Shown here piece by piece: positions 21,711 through 34,296 of a DNA stretch of 56,893 nucleotides. The DNA is from Symsagittifera roscoffensis (taxonomy: Eukaryota > Xenacoelomorpha > Acoela > Convolutidae): NCBI RefSeq assembly GCF_963678635.1, contig NW_026971530.1, forward strand, positions 64,001-120,893, read 5' to 3'. The first letter of the stretch is position 1. The number at the start of each line of letters is the position of its first letter. Both the position numbers and the translations under genes were made by a program. Below the pieces are notes generated by a model. It did not search any database. It had not been told where the DNA came from and was given only the letters and a program-made list of their open reading frames with translations.

Positions 21711-22203
21711 CTGCCTCTTCAAGCGGACCTGTTTTCATTGGCAGATATTTGAGCCCAGGGATGTTCAATACTTAAGTGTCCGTTACTCAAATACTTACAA
21801 CAGTATTTACAATCGTAATCTTTTTAAACTCATTTCAATTATCATTTAAAAGTGACAAATGATCATAAAAACAAATAATCAAACAAAAAGTGACAAATAA
21901 TCATGAAAACCATTGATACGTTTGATATTATATAGGAAAAATGTCAAAAAGACCTCCATCTCAGTCACAATTACATCAAAAAAGCGTTGTAACTTTTGCA
22001 ACGACACAATACACTTTATATTGCGTTTACCGTGAACGTTTACTTTCAATTCCTACTTTTCATCCTAATTTGGCATTGAAGTTTTTTCGATCAAGCCAAC
22101 GTGGTTCGTTTGAATCTTTGTTAAATTTGTTTTTCATATTATCAAGTGGAACATCCCTGATTGTGGGGCAATCAACTCGTCTCGCTTCCCAGGAATCACT
22201 CAC

Positions 22204-22306
22204 AGGTGTTCAGCCATCTGCAGCTTTTTCAGTCTTTCCTGTCTTTTGCGCTCCTCCCGATTTCTTCTTTTAGCCGCATTTTCAAATTCTTCCTCGGCGT
22301 CCAAAT
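22204..22306 (-). CDS. Polycystin-1-like linker exon A, copy 3 (first in transcript order)
   Basis: The 103-nt minus-strand exon lies between a TTTTTTCTGCAG acceptor and a GTGAGT donor. It starts with two bases that complete the split codon left by the exon at 41,666-41,777 (GGAGTTGGATG plus AT), giving ELD-D-LDAEEEFENAA. The product is a charged helix (AKRRNREERKRQERLKKLQ) ending MAEH with two bases left. Splice sites, phase and charge pattern together support it as the next exon of the polycystin gene. Confidence 0.7.
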
Positions 22307-22549
22307 CTGCAGAAAAAAAACATGCACAAAATCAAATTTGAAAGCATAAAAATATCAAGATTTTTCTTCCAGAAAAAAAAACAAGGCTCACGACCAGCTG
22401 AAATTTTTCTTGGGGGTAAGGGTGGCGGTTTTTCGAGAAAAAAAATGAAAATTTTTTGGATCTGTTTTTAGGTCAAGTAATTTCTGATTTTCCGAGTTCT
22501 CTGAAATTACTATGAGGACCCTATTTTACCAAAAAATTTCTGTTTCGCA

Positions 22550-23041
22550 GGCTGGGGCACATCTAGGGTTTTCTCGGTGGGGGGGGGGGGCTGATTTTCG
22601 AAAAATTTACGAAAACTTTGTCGACAGTAGCGGATTTAGGGACGGGGAAAGGGGCGGACGCCTCCCCTCTCAGGAATTCGACTCCCTGCCGACCCAAAGG
22701 TCCCCCTTTGTACTATTTTGAGACATCCATTTTTGGCTGCCTAACCCTAAAGTGTTTCTAAAGGCACCTTTGGCGCCAACATATACTAATTTTTGACGGG
22801 GGTGCAAGCGCCGAAAAAACGCAATTTTTTGATCAAAAATTTTTTCCAAAAAGTGCTTAAAAACGCCTTTTTGGCATGTTTTTTTCAAAGAAGTTGCCTG
22901 CCGCGCAGAAAATTTGGTCAAAATGTTGCATTTATAGTGATTTTGGAGAGCTCAGAAAATCAATTTGGTCGACCTATAAAAATGTCGACAAAATTTTCGA
23001 AATTTTTTTTAAAATCCGCCCCATCTCGAGAAAATCCTAGA
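22550..23041 (+). mobile_element. hAT-like MITE remnant, third duplicated copy
   Basis: Copy of 20,660-21,152 produced by the 1,890-bp duplication, with one G fewer in its poly-G tract. Confidence 0.65.
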
Positions 23042-23299
23042 TGCATTGACACTCAATGACAGTAAACTCAGTTATACTTAGTGGCAAGACAAACTTTGGA
23101 CCGACAGAACTAATTAAAAAGAGCAATCTGCCGATTGAGAGCAGAGATTGCATGCAAATGTGATTTATTAGGCGGCCTTGACGTACAAATTATGACTGAA
23201 AAAATTAACTTATGCTTGTAAAAATCTTCTTATTAGATTTAATACAATTCATCCACAATGGAAAGTGCCAAAAAGGATCCGTTAAGCCCATCACGGAGA

Positions 23300-24229
23300 T
23301 ACGTTACCCTGTCGCTGCATTTAAAAAACTTGTATTTTCTTTCACAAATTTTGCTCTACTTAATTAATTTAGTCTGTTCAAACTCATTGCAGATCTCTTT
23401 ATTTTTAACATCTCAATAGCACCATGAAAATGCGAGATCGTCGATTATCCGATGATTATGCTAGCCTAATTTTTAAATAATGCTATGAGCATCCAGATTT
23501 TACTATAAAACATTTCGACGCTTCGGATGCAATTGCCCGCCGTGGTTATAGGTTTTGAGCGAAACTCGGATCTACTTAACAATCCCCCTATTGTATCTAC
23601 TAAAGAATCTCCACCCCTGTAAGTGAAAACAGTAATTTCGCACAAGAGCATTGTATATAAATTCGGATTTCGCTGCATTCTGATTGGTCGACAGTTTGCT
23701 GCAAGTAACCTTAGTAACGATCTCCTCCCATTTCTTGAAATGGGGATTGTTAAGTAGATCCCGTAGTTCTGCTTTCTGAACTTTCGACGTTATGTTTATT
23801 TCAGTTTTAATTTTCGTTGATGTCTAGACAGTTGCTCTTTTTAATTAATTCTGTCTGTCCGAACTTTTTGCAACTCTCTATACTTCAATCTCAATTTAGC
23901 TGAGCTTCTTATTGACCTTTCTATAAGTATTGATATTTTATTTTGTAGCCGTTGATAAAATTGATACCATTGAAAACATGTACAAGCAGGTTGACGTCTC
24001 TCCATTCATAAATCATACCAATAAAGTTTTTTCATAATTCGATTAATCTGGTTTTTATGCCTAGTAAGTTGAAGCGTTTACGAGCTGTTTGAGTTGTTCA
24101 AATTATCATGTAATTGACCAACACTGAACTAACTCCACTTCTCAAGCCAAATTTTAACTTCAATATTATTTTTGTGCTATTCATATTTTAAAAAGACAGA
24201 TTTGTATTCGGTTTTATCTTTTTATCAAA
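23300..24229 (+). promoter_or_regulatory. Upstream region of the dioxygenase gene
   Basis: Runs from the end of the duplicated block to the start codon. It contains the inverted repeat at 23,568-23,761. A CAAAATG context at the start codon fits translation initiation. No TATA box or other defined promoter element could be assigned, so the call is positional. Confidence 0.3.
23568..23761. repeat. Element with perfect 20-bp inverted ends
   Basis: GGATCTACTTAAC...CCCC at 23,568-23,587 is the exact reverse complement of 23,742-23,761, with 154 bases between. No target-site duplication is visible. It could be a small fold-back element or a hairpin in the 5' region of the dioxygenase gene. Confidence 0.65.
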
Positions 24230-24653
24230 ATGAAAGTTTCGAGTTTGTCAAAAGCTGCAGCACCTGCGTTGTCCTGGTGCACTAAGTTCACACGTCTTAA
24301 TATCCCCACTTTGTCTTCCAAAGAAGTTACTCTCAGCAATATATACCTCAGGGACAACTCACAGTCCACACGCAGTCAACACCCTACAAGTCAACAACGT
24401 CTGCACCTCATAAAGGACATTGACCTTGAAGTGCATCCGGTGGACGTCAGACTGACAGGCGACGCAAGTGGATTCAAGGTCATTTGGTCGGACAGAGACG
24501 AGAGTTCATATGGGTTCGACTGGATTCGAGAGAATGTCCTCAAAACTGAATTGAGATCCAACATAAGGAAGGAACCCTGGTCGAGCCGAGAAATGAGCAG
24601 AGAGAAAGTATCCTTAGATTACAAAGATGTTCTGAGCAACACCGAAGCTCTAA
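24230..24653 (+). CDS. TMLHE/BBOX-type dioxygenase, exon 1
   Basis: Starts at an ATG in CAAAATGAAA context. The first 30 residues (MKVSSLSKAAAPALSW..KFTRLN) are basic and hydroxylated with no acidic residue, as in a mitochondrial targeting peptide. The N-terminal domain of trimethyllysine / gamma-butyrobetaine dioxygenases follows: YLRDN, QQR, VRLTGDASGFKVIWSD and SSYGFDWIREN, ending LDYKDVLSNTEAL. In human BBOX1 the segment after LRDN carries zinc-binding cysteines; here they are replaced by Ser and other residues. The exon ends at a GTTAGT donor and leaves one base. Confidence 0.85.
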
Positions 24654-27600
24654 GTTAGTTCCCAATTCAATTTTGTCACCTTGTAAAACTAGAAATCACA
24701 ACTAGCGGTATAAGCACTTGATAGAAAGTATTCATGAACTCCGTTTTTTTTAATAATTACCCGCACTGACGGACAAAACTTGAGATTCAATTCGATGTAA
24801 GTCGGTTTTTATACAGATAAAATACGGTAGCCCATTCAGATGATAAAGATCGAGTTAGAACAGGTTTAAGCGTAAATTACGGTAGAAAAAAAATTCAATT
24901 TTGTTGCCTAAACAATTGATGTAAATTGATATAAATGGACTTCACAAGTCAGTCAAATCGATCGAAGCCTCGACAAAAATAACTTAACTTACAATAATTT
25001 TAATTAACTTTTGTTTTTGTTTCGAAACTTTTTTACTCAAGAAAAAATTCAACAGAGCTTCAGAGAGCAAGAGGCATCCGAGGAGAGTTTTCTTACCGCA
25101 AACTTTTGAATCAAAGAAAAATTGAATCAAAGGAAACCTTTTTTAAAAAATTTGCGAATTCAAGGATTCCCGTGGTTATAAAATATAAAATCATGCAAAC
25201 TGTCTTCAAATGTTCTGCTCATTTTCAACGTTTTAGGCGCAATTTTGTCAAGCGAACAACATAAAAAACACCATGAACAACCTTTTTACCTCTTGGTTAT
25301 ACTCATTGTTTGGTTTGGAACAAACAGTTACAAGAAAAATCGATTCAAAAGCATGCATTTTAATATTAATTTATTTTTTTTTGTTTGATAGTTGAAAAAA
25401 ACTTAAAATAATCTGTAAACCAGTCGTATCAAATTAATAAAAAAACGAAAAAATGGATGAAAAGGATTTAAAATGATTTAAATTATTTTATAGTCACTAA
25501 AATCAGTATGAATACTGAAACAAAATGCAGCCAACAAATGGATTTAATCGAAATAGAATAAAAATTGTTTAAGGTACATTTTTCAAAGTAAATCGGTTTT
25601 ATATCATTTCAATTTGATTGTTTTTAGTTTTTTGCTTCATTATCTGTATGAAATTGATTGCAATTCAATGCTTGTCAGTACGGCTGTTTTCTCCATCTAC
25701 TTGGTTTCAAACCCAGGAGGATGAAGTCATGAAATTTTATTTTCAATGCTCAGTTTTACGCTGTCAAAATAGCGAACGCAGTTGGGTAGTATTTTTATTA
25801 TTCTTTAAGTTTGTATCCAAGTTCAACTGCATAATTATTCATAATTTTTCCGACCATTGAAAATGGGGAGGAATTTTGTATGCGGGTGTGTTTTAGTTTT
25901 TTTTTGTTTTGAACCCAAAATCAAGTACCACAAATAGTCATTGGACTGCATTGAGTGATATATAATATTAAAGCCCTTACAGTCGTGAGTCAAACCAGAT
26001 TTTTAAAAAAGTTTCCACAGTTTTGAAAAAAAAACCGGTTTGAAAAGTTAGAGTTCGAGCGAATGAAGCGAGTGTGTAGTTTTATTTTAATTGATTAATT
26101 GCTTAAAAGCTTGCAATAGCTTAAATTTAGACGTAAAAATTTAATTTTACTTGGGTAACGTTAGTATACTTCGAGTATTTAAGCGCATTTTAGAAACAAG
26201 TTTTTCAAAATTCAACCTCGAAAAATTTTTCGAAAGTTTTTTTTGAATTTTTTTCGTTTTATTAGTAAATTTTCTACAAACTTTTTTTTCAGTTTGCTTA
26301 TTCCAGTATGACTATCGAGTATGCTAAATCCCCCGTTTTTTGTTAGGTTCCTTTTATCACACCATGCCGAAAAAAATGTGGTTGTATTTCTTTCAGGCTA
26401 TGGTCGGAGCATTCTGTGCTACTTGCACAGTAACCGGTTATCCTTGTTCTAAAAAGAGTTTTTAAAAAAATTTTACTTTTTAAAACCACAGTTTTTCCAT
26501 TTGTTTTTTATTCATTCCTGCCTTATTTGAGTTGACCTTATTTGATTTCAAAAAAATAGGTTATCAGAGGCATAATTGAGGCAAAAAAAAATAAAATTAG
26601 ATAAATCGATTATGAATAAAAAAATAAACAAGAAAAGGCGGTTAAAAAAAATAGTATTTACAGAAAAAGGCTGAGATTTCAGATCAACATTAATACATGT
26701 TTTAAAACAGTCAAAATTTCATAAGAAATTTTGTAAGTTTAATTATATTGATTTTCTTAGTAAAATCTTTTCACCCATGAACTTTCTATGGATAAACATA
26801 GATTTCATACAGAATATGTATAAACTTTCTACAGATTATTCTTCATTTTTGACAAATTTGGTTGACTTTTTGCGCCCATAACTTTCACGTAGCCCCACTT
26901 TTGCCGCTCAAATCGGTTAGGTTGTGGTAGGCCTGAAGCTAGAAGTCAAATGAGAGCAAGGAATTGTGACAGTGGATCGATTACACGATCTAAGGGTCTC
27001 AAAAAAGCGTCTCACACCACTATGCCTCTTGAAAAGCTTGGACAAGATTTCTTTTTAAATCAAGAACAGAATTTGATGCAAAAACCCAAATAAAAGGTAA
27101 TTCAATTATTTTTTTGATAATTTTGAGAATTCTATAATTATTTCTTTGATTAGCCAGCATAAATCAATAGTCGCTTGTTTTTCTGCTCCTAGACCTTTTC
27201 TGCTCTTAGATCATTCTGCTCATTGACTAGCCAGCCGTATTTATTCTTTTTCCATACTGCGAGGTTGATTGTCAACTGGCAATGAATCCGCTGATTTTCT
27301 CTCACTATGACGTGAATGAGTTTTAATTTGGTTTTAATAGTACTCAGTAGTTGACGGTTCGTTTCTTTAGCCTTATTTTTTTGATGGAAATTTGTTTTTT
27401 TTTTATGAAAAAGTACCGAATTTTTAGATGTTAACTTAGTTGTGATTTGTTTTTTTTTGCACTCACAGCTATGATCGGAATATTATCTACCACTTGCATA
27501 GAAACCGGCTACCCTAGTTATTCTAAATGCAGCATTTTCTATCATTCCATTCCAAAATAGGTTGTGGCCAGAAATTAGTTCGAAAAAACTATCCGTTTGT

Positions 27601-28852
27601 ATTTATGACATATAGAAAAAAAGAGAAGATTTTATCGGAATATTCAGAGATTCGTCGTAAAAGGAGTAGTCCTGATAATTTTGTGCATTTAATCAGGGTA
27701 TTTTTTTCTCCAATTGAAAAAATAATCAAAAAGCGAGTCTCTAAGTAAATCAGAGGCCAAGCGGAACCACCTAGATAATAAATGAGCGTGAACAAATTTT
27801 TATTTTCATTACAATCAGTGGACAACCCGGGTGCTTATCATCAACACCAAAAATGCTTATCATACAATTCGTACATCAATAGTATGGAAAAACGCAAGTC
27901 ATAAAATTTCCCAAAACTTCGAAAAATGGTTGAAAAAAGATATGAACTAATTTCTATGGCTGCTTGATTCTAATAAACGCTGGAAACTACTTTTTTATAT
28001 TGCATGTTCAATTATGCTTGATAATTGAAAAATTCATGTTTTAAAAAAAATGATTGTTGAAAAATTTTGCCAAAAATTGAAAGTTTGTTACCTTCGGTAA
28101 ACCATTTGTGAAAGACAGCTCTAAGACAATTCTAGTCGTTTTCTATGCATTGTAAATACAAGACCGTCCAAACTTTGGTGCTTTGAGTAAACCAAGGTCT
28201 TTTTCACTTGCGATCGGCTACGAACCTAACCCAAAGTTTTTCAAAGTTAAATTTAGAAAATCAACTCCTTTTTTTTATGGAAAAATATTTATCGTACAAT
28301 TTTTATATATGGGAAATGCTTGTCATAGAGATTTAATACAATTTTTTGTACATTTGGAATTGTATGGAATTGCATGGTAAGAAGTTTTTCATATATGGAA
28401 ATTGTATAATAAGAAGTTTTGGTCAACCCGGGGACCGAAAGAATAGAAAAATCATTTCGTTCACAAACGCTTAAAAACTGAGGATACAGCACAGAATCGA
28501 ATTTGAGGCAGACGAGATGCCTCTCACATCTGGCATTCAAAATTTTGAACCCATGAGCAGCCGAAGAGTTCTTTTTTCGTAAAATTCTACATCTATTTTT
28601 TGGAATTTGAAAGATATACTCATCCAAAGATTTCGAAAAGTGCCCCAAATTGTTCATATTTGCTTTCATTATTGTTTCTTCAAAAACATGCTGTGGTGCA
28701 AAAAAATTGCAATAAATAGGGTCTCCATTCTCTTAGGATCTTTAAAAAGTCTTTGTTGAAGACGTCGGACAAATATGGTCAACTTAAGAAGGCAAATATT
28801 TTGAAAAACTTTGAACACTAGTTGCGTGGCTGATACAGTTGGGCTTGGTTAG
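24654..28852 (+). other. Intron 1 of the dioxygenase gene
   Basis: 4.2 kb of AT-rich sequence. It contains the transposon copy at 25,849-26,455, a fragment of its end at 27,465-27,525, and a TACCCGCACTGA end fragment near 24,763. ORFs of 60-126 codons here have low-complexity composition and no recognisable domain. Confidence 0.6.
25849..26455 (+). mobile_element. Non-autonomous element with CCGACCAT...ATGGTCGG ends
   Basis: Begins TTCCGACCATTGAAAATGGGG and near its far end reads GGCTATGGTCGGAGCATTC, followed by a conserved GTGCTACTTGCACAGT block. Related copies occur in each 1,500-bp unit (29,984-30,680, 31,484-32,180, 32,984-33,680) and, inverted, at 39,690-40,136 and 44,165-44,290, with shorter end fragments at 27,465 and 36,165. 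It has no coding capacity. The superfamily is not determined. Confidence 0.55.
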
Positions 28853-29057
28853 GGAAATGTTACGAGACCATTTGGAAGTACGGCTTGTGCATCCTCAGGG
28901 GTTCACCATTGGAGCCCAGAGGGGTGGTGGATATCTCCAGACTCATCGGGGACATCAAGAGATCACGGGAGTACGCGGAGGCAGACAGCAGTGGAGAGAG
29001 ATACTTCGAACTGAACAGCAGGGAAGACAAAGCACACTTCGATCTCGGATACTCCGA
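28853..29057 (+). CDS. TMLHE/BBOX-type dioxygenase, exon 2
   Basis: Lies between a TTGGTTAG acceptor and a GTTAGT donor. Phase fits exon 1 (one base plus two). Encodes KCYETIWKYGLCILRGSPLE, the strand that opens the catalytic double-stranded beta-helix fold, then a charged helix region, ending FDLGYS with two bases left. It aligns in order with the family segment reading KxxxxYGIxxxxxxP in human proteins. Confidence 0.85.
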
Positions 29058-29328
29058 GTTAGTCTCAGACTCACTTCTAGTTTTAGATGCTGACTTCCTT
29101 GTGCATCAATTCACCATATGCCATGTGTTTCTTTTTCTTTTTATTTGCTAGACAAGTTCAGTGGTGATAGAAACTTATTTATCAATGCGGAATCAGGAAG
29201 CTCTTAAAAGCTTCTCAAGCGAACATCTTGTTTGAATTTTTTTGTGCGTATTTTAGTTAATGATGAAATTTCTCCTCAGATTTGATCAAAAAATGCGGTT
29301 AAAGATGACGCTTTTGTTTGTGTGTTAG

Positions 29329-29490
29329 TAAACCACTGGGCATGCACACAGACAACTCGGACTTGGAGTTGCCGGCAGGTGTTATCGGTCTGCAGGTGGT
29401 CAAACAGGCAGAGAGGGGAGGGGACTCTGTGTTCGCAGACTGCATCAAGGCCGCAGATATCCTCAGAGCAGAAGACCCCACAGCTTTTCA
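29329..29490 (+). CDS. TMLHE/BBOX-type dioxygenase, exon 3 with HTD iron motif
   Basis: The GTGTGTTAG acceptor joins in phase with exon 2 to read SDKPLGMHTDN. HTD is the HxD half of the 2-His-1-carboxylate iron site. PAGVIGLQVV, a GGDSVFADC segment (GG followed by a conserved acidic strand in the family) and the helix ADILRAEDPTAF follow. It ends at a GTGAGT donor with two bases left. Confidence 0.9.
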
Positions 29491-29604
29491 GTGAGTTTTA
29501 ACACAGCCAAATGGTCCTACCAACTCCAAAAAATGAAAAGAATTTCTGGCGTAGTGTGGACACTAATCAACGCGTCTTAAGATTCAACGTATTTCAATGT
29601 CGAC

Positions 29605-32600
29605 TAAAAATCGGGAAAAAAATTAAAACAAAAAACTTAAATAAATAAATTATTTTGTAAACCGAAAAACAGTTTTTAACATTTACTTCGCATTATAACT
29701 TTTGAGCAGAAAATTGAAGCACCAGATTCATTTTTTAAGAAACAAAATCTCCTTGAAAATTTAAACACCTGCCAAAAGTCTTTCCAGGAAGTGTATGAAA
29801 TAGACAATTTAAAAAGTTATCTCATAACAAACTATTATAGTTTAGAAAATTTTAAGCCAAAACTTATTTGCATATCCCGTATCTTGATATATAGAATGTA
29901 TACCTACTAAAGTAGAGTGTCACCTAGCTCTAATTGGCTCAAATATTAGCTTCCAAGAGCTAAATTTGTTTTGAATTTTTTATTCCGACTATTTGAGAAA
30001 TGGGGAGGAACTTTGTATTCGGGTGTGTTTAGTTTTTTTTTGCTTTTTGTTTTCCCTGTAAAACCAGCTACCACAAATAATAATCAGACTGGATTGAGTG
30101 ATATATCATTTTAAATCAAATTAAAGTTCTTTCAGTCGTGATTCATACGAGATTTTTAAAAATTTTGAAAATTTTTTCCAAGTGTTGAGAAAAACCGGTT
30201 TGAAATTTTTGATTTTCGTCTTAATTCGAGCGAATAAAGCAAGCGAGCAGGCTTACAACAGCTTGATTAGGAGAAATTTAAAATTTAAGCCCTAAAAACT
30301 TAACTTTGAGCAAGTAAAAATATTTTTGTAGTTTTTTAGCTTCGTTCTGGGAACTTAAAATTTTCTGCAAAAAAAATTGAAAAAAAAATTGAAATTTAAA
30401 AAAATTGAAAAATTGATAAATTGAAAAATCGAAAAATTTGAAATTTTTTGATTTTTTTAAATGTTTTTCTAGCCAATTTTCTACAAAAATGTTTGAGTCA
30501 CATTTGCCTGTATTTCTATAAATGTCAATTATGACTAAAATATAGTTTTACATCAGACTTTATTTATCACCCCATGCAGAAAAACTAATTTGAAAAAACA
30601 AGCCTCATCTTAGTTTTGTATTAAGACTATGGTCGGAACATTCTGTGCTACTTGCACAGTGACCGGCTATTCTTGCTCTATTTTTTAGTTTGTCAATAAC
30701 CATAACAAAATTTTGAGATGGAAATTGACATTAAGACAACCTTTTTTGCGCTTTGTGTCCAATCCTTTATAAACTGTCGTGAGCGTCTAGAAATGCTTTA
30801 AAATTCGGACTTCATTGATCTTTGTAAAATTCGAAATGGTGGTAGACTGTATAACTGCGGTTGCATTCGGCGCAAGTGGTACTGTGCGCGTGAATCATAG
30901 TTTGCTGCTTATTTAGACGGGGATAGTCTCATGATGGATGGGCCGAATGATGGAATTTTTTCAACCAATCAAAATCAGTAATTGCTCTACTCGCGGAATG
31001 GTTTTTGCACCAAACCAGTGTCAATAATAGCTGAGAATGAATAATAGCAAGAATATACAATTCATGCACATATAAAAAGTGTGTGTTTTGCTCTTCCATC
31101 ATTCTAAAAATCGGGAAAAAAATTAAAACAAAAAACTTAAATAAATAAATTATTTTGTAAACCGAAAAACAGTTTTTAACATTTACTTCGCATTATAACT
31201 TTTGAGCAGAAAATTGAAGCACCATATTCATTTTTTAAGAAACAAGATCTCCTTGAAAATTTAAACACCTGCCAAAAGTCTTTCCAGGAAGTGTATGAAA
31301 TAGACAATTTAAAAAGTTATCTCATAACAAACTATTATAGTTTAGAAAATTTTAAGCCAAAACTTATTTGCATATCCCGTATCTTGATATATAGAATGTA
31401 TACCTACTAAAGTAGAGTGTCTCCTAGCTCTAATTGGCTCAAATATTAGCTTCCAAGAGCTAAATTTGTTTTGAATTTTTTATTCCGACTATTTGAGAAA
31501 TGGGGAGGAACTTTGTATTCGGGTGTGTTTAGTTTTTTTTTGCTTTTTGTTTTCCCTGTAAAACCAGCTACCACAAATAATAATCAGACTGGATTGAGTG
31601 ATATATCATTTTAAATCAAATTAAAGTTCTTTCAGTCGTGATTCATACGCGATTTTTAAAAATTTTGAAAATTTTTTCCAAGTGTTGAGAAAAACCGGTT
31701 TGAAATTTTTGATTTTCGTCTTAATTCGAGCGAATAAAGCAAGCGAGCAGGCTTACAACAGCTTGATTAGGAGAAATTTAAAATTTAAGCCCTAAAAACT
31801 TAACTTTGAGCAAGTAAAAATATTTTTGTAGTTTTTTAGCTTCGTTCTGGGAACTTAAAATTTTCTGCAAAAAAAATTGAAAAAAAAATTGAAATTTAAA
31901 AAAATTGAAAAATTGATAAATTGAAAAATCGAAAAATTTGAAATTTTTTGATTTTTTTAAATGTTTTTCTAGCCGATTTTCTACAAAAATGTTTGAGTCA
32001 CATTTGCCTGTATTTCTATAAATGTCAATTATGACTAAAATATAGTTTTACATCAGACTTTATTTATCACCCCATGCAGAAAAACTAATTTGAAAAAACA
32101 AGCCTCATCTTAGTTTTGTATTAAGACTATGGTCGGAACATTCTGTGCTACTTGCACAGTGACCGGCTATTCTTGCTCAATTTTTTAGTTTGTCAATAAC
32201 CATAACAAAATTTTGAGATGGAAATTGACATTAAGACAACCTTTTTTGCGCTTTGTGTCCAATCCTTTATAAACTGTCGTGAGCGCCTAGAAATGCTTTA
32301 AAATTCGGACTTCATTGATCTTTGTAAAATTCGAAATGGTGGTAGACTGTATAACTGCGGTTGCATTCGGCGCAAGTGGTACTGTGCGCGTGAATCATAG
32401 TTTGCTGCTTATTTAGACGGGGATAGTCTCATGATGGATGGGCCGAATGATGGAATTTTTTCAACCAATCAAAATCAGTAATTGCTCTACTCGCGGAATG
32501 GTTTTTGCACCAAACCAGTGTCAATAATAGCTGAGAATGAATAATAGCAAGAATATACAATTCATGCACATATAAAAAGTGTGTGTTTTGCTCTTCCATC

Positions 32601-34104
32601 ATTCTAAAAATCGGGAAAAAAATTAAAACAAAAAACTTAAATAAATAAATTATTTTGTAAACCGAAAAACAGTTTTTAACATTTACTTCGCATTATAACT
32701 TTTGAGCAGAAAATTGAAGCACCATATTCATTTTTTAAGAAACAAAATCTCCTTGAAAATTTAAACACCTGCCAAAAGTCTTTCCAGGAAGTGTATGAAA
32801 TAGACAATTTAAAAAGTTATCTCATAACAAACTATTATAGTTTAGAAAATTTTAAGCCAAAACTTATTTGCATATCCCGTATCTTGATATATAGAATGTA
32901 TACCTACTAAAGTAGAGTGTCTCCTAGCTCTAATTGGCTCAAATATTAGCTTCCAAGAGCTAAATTTGTTTTGAATTTTTTATTCCGACTATTTGAGAAA
33001 TGGGGAGGAACTTTGTATTCGGGTGTGTTTAGTTTTTTTTTGCTTTTTGTTTTCCCTGTAAAACCAGCTACCACAAATAATAATCAGACTGGATTGAGTG
33101 ATATATCATTTTAAATCAAATTAAAGTTCTTTCAGTCGTGATTCATACGCGATTTTTAAAAATTTTGAAAATTTTTTCCAAGTGTTGAGAAAAACCGGTT
33201 TGAAATTTTTGATTTTCGTCTTAATTCGAGCGAATAAAGCAAGCGAGCAGGCTTACAACAGCTTGATTAGGAGAAATTTAAAATTTAAGCCCTAAAAACT
33301 TAACTTTGAGCAAGTAAAAATATTTTTGTAGTTTTTTAGCTTCGTTCTGGGAACTTAAAATTTTCTGCAAAAAAAATTGAAAAAAAAATTGAAATTTAAA
33401 AAAATTGAAAAATTGATAAATTGAAAAATCGAAAAATTTGAAATTTTTTGATTTTTTTAAATGTTTTTCTAGCCAATTTTCTACAAAAATGTTTGAGTCA
33501 CATTTGCCTGTATTTCTATAAATGTCAATTATGACTAAAATATAGTTTTACATCAGACTTTATTTATCACCCCATGCAGAAAAACTAATTTGAAAAAACA
33601 AGCCTCATCTTAGTTTTGTATTAAGACTATGGTCGGAACATTCTGTGCTACTTGCACAGTGACCGGCTATTCTTGCTCTATTTTTTAGTTTGTCAATAAC
33701 CATAACAAAATTTTGAGATGGAAATTGACATTAAGACAACCTTTTTTGCGCTTTGTGTCCAATCCTTTATAAACTGTCGTGAGCGCCTAGAAATTCTTTA
33801 AAATTCGGACTTCATTGATCTTTGTAAAATTCGAAATGGTGGTAGACTGTATAACTGCGGTTGCATTCGGCGCAAGTGGTACTGTGCGCGTGAATCATAG
33901 TTTGCTGCTTATTTAGACGGGGATAGTCTCATGATGGATGGGCCGAATGATGGAATTTTTTCAACCAATCAAAATCAGTAATTGCTCTACTCGCGGAATG
34001 GTTTTTGCACCAAACCAGTGTCAATATTAGCTGAGAATGAATAATAGCAAGAATATACAATTCATGCACATATAAAAAGTGTGTGTTTTGCTCTTCCATC
34101 ATTC
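29605..34104. repeat. Three tandem copies of an exactly 1,500-bp unit
   Basis: Units 29,605-31,104, 31,105-32,604 and 32,605-34,104 stay in register for the whole 4.5 kb with no insertion or deletion and only about a dozen substitutions, for example at 29,725/31,225, 29,922/31,422 and 31,974. Each unit contains one copy of the ATGGTCGG-ended element and a run of AAATTGAAAA-type sequence. The array lies wholly in intron 3 of the dioxygenase gene. There is no conserved ORF. Confidence 0.95.
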
Positions 34105-34296
34105 TTAAATCGGTATCTCTAAAACGAGGTTTTTTCAATGAATCTTCAATCTGGCAAAAGGTGAAATTTTAAGATTCTCTGTTTGATTGACAACGACTTC
34201 GCTGAGCTCTTCGCGACAACGAACCAAGAACTTATTTAGTTTAACGATGAAAATTAGATACCGCAGGACTGATCACAAAACAACCTTTGATTTCAG

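Larger units (their letters stand above)
19521..23299. repeat. Near-perfect 1,890-bp tandem duplication
   Basis: 19,521-21,410 is repeated as 21,411-23,299. The only clear difference I find is one G fewer in the poly-G run near 22,580. The junction shows GAGA microhomology: CACGGAGA at the end of one copy meets CCGAGA before the start of the other. The copy at 14.4-17.9 kb is clearly older than this pair. Confidence 0.9.

Noticed and set aside
24654-28852. Additional exons of the dioxygenase gene in intron 1 (ORFs at 25,618, 27,527, 28,289)
   Set aside because: Exon 1 joins exon 2 in phase without a gap relative to the family, so no further exon is needed.
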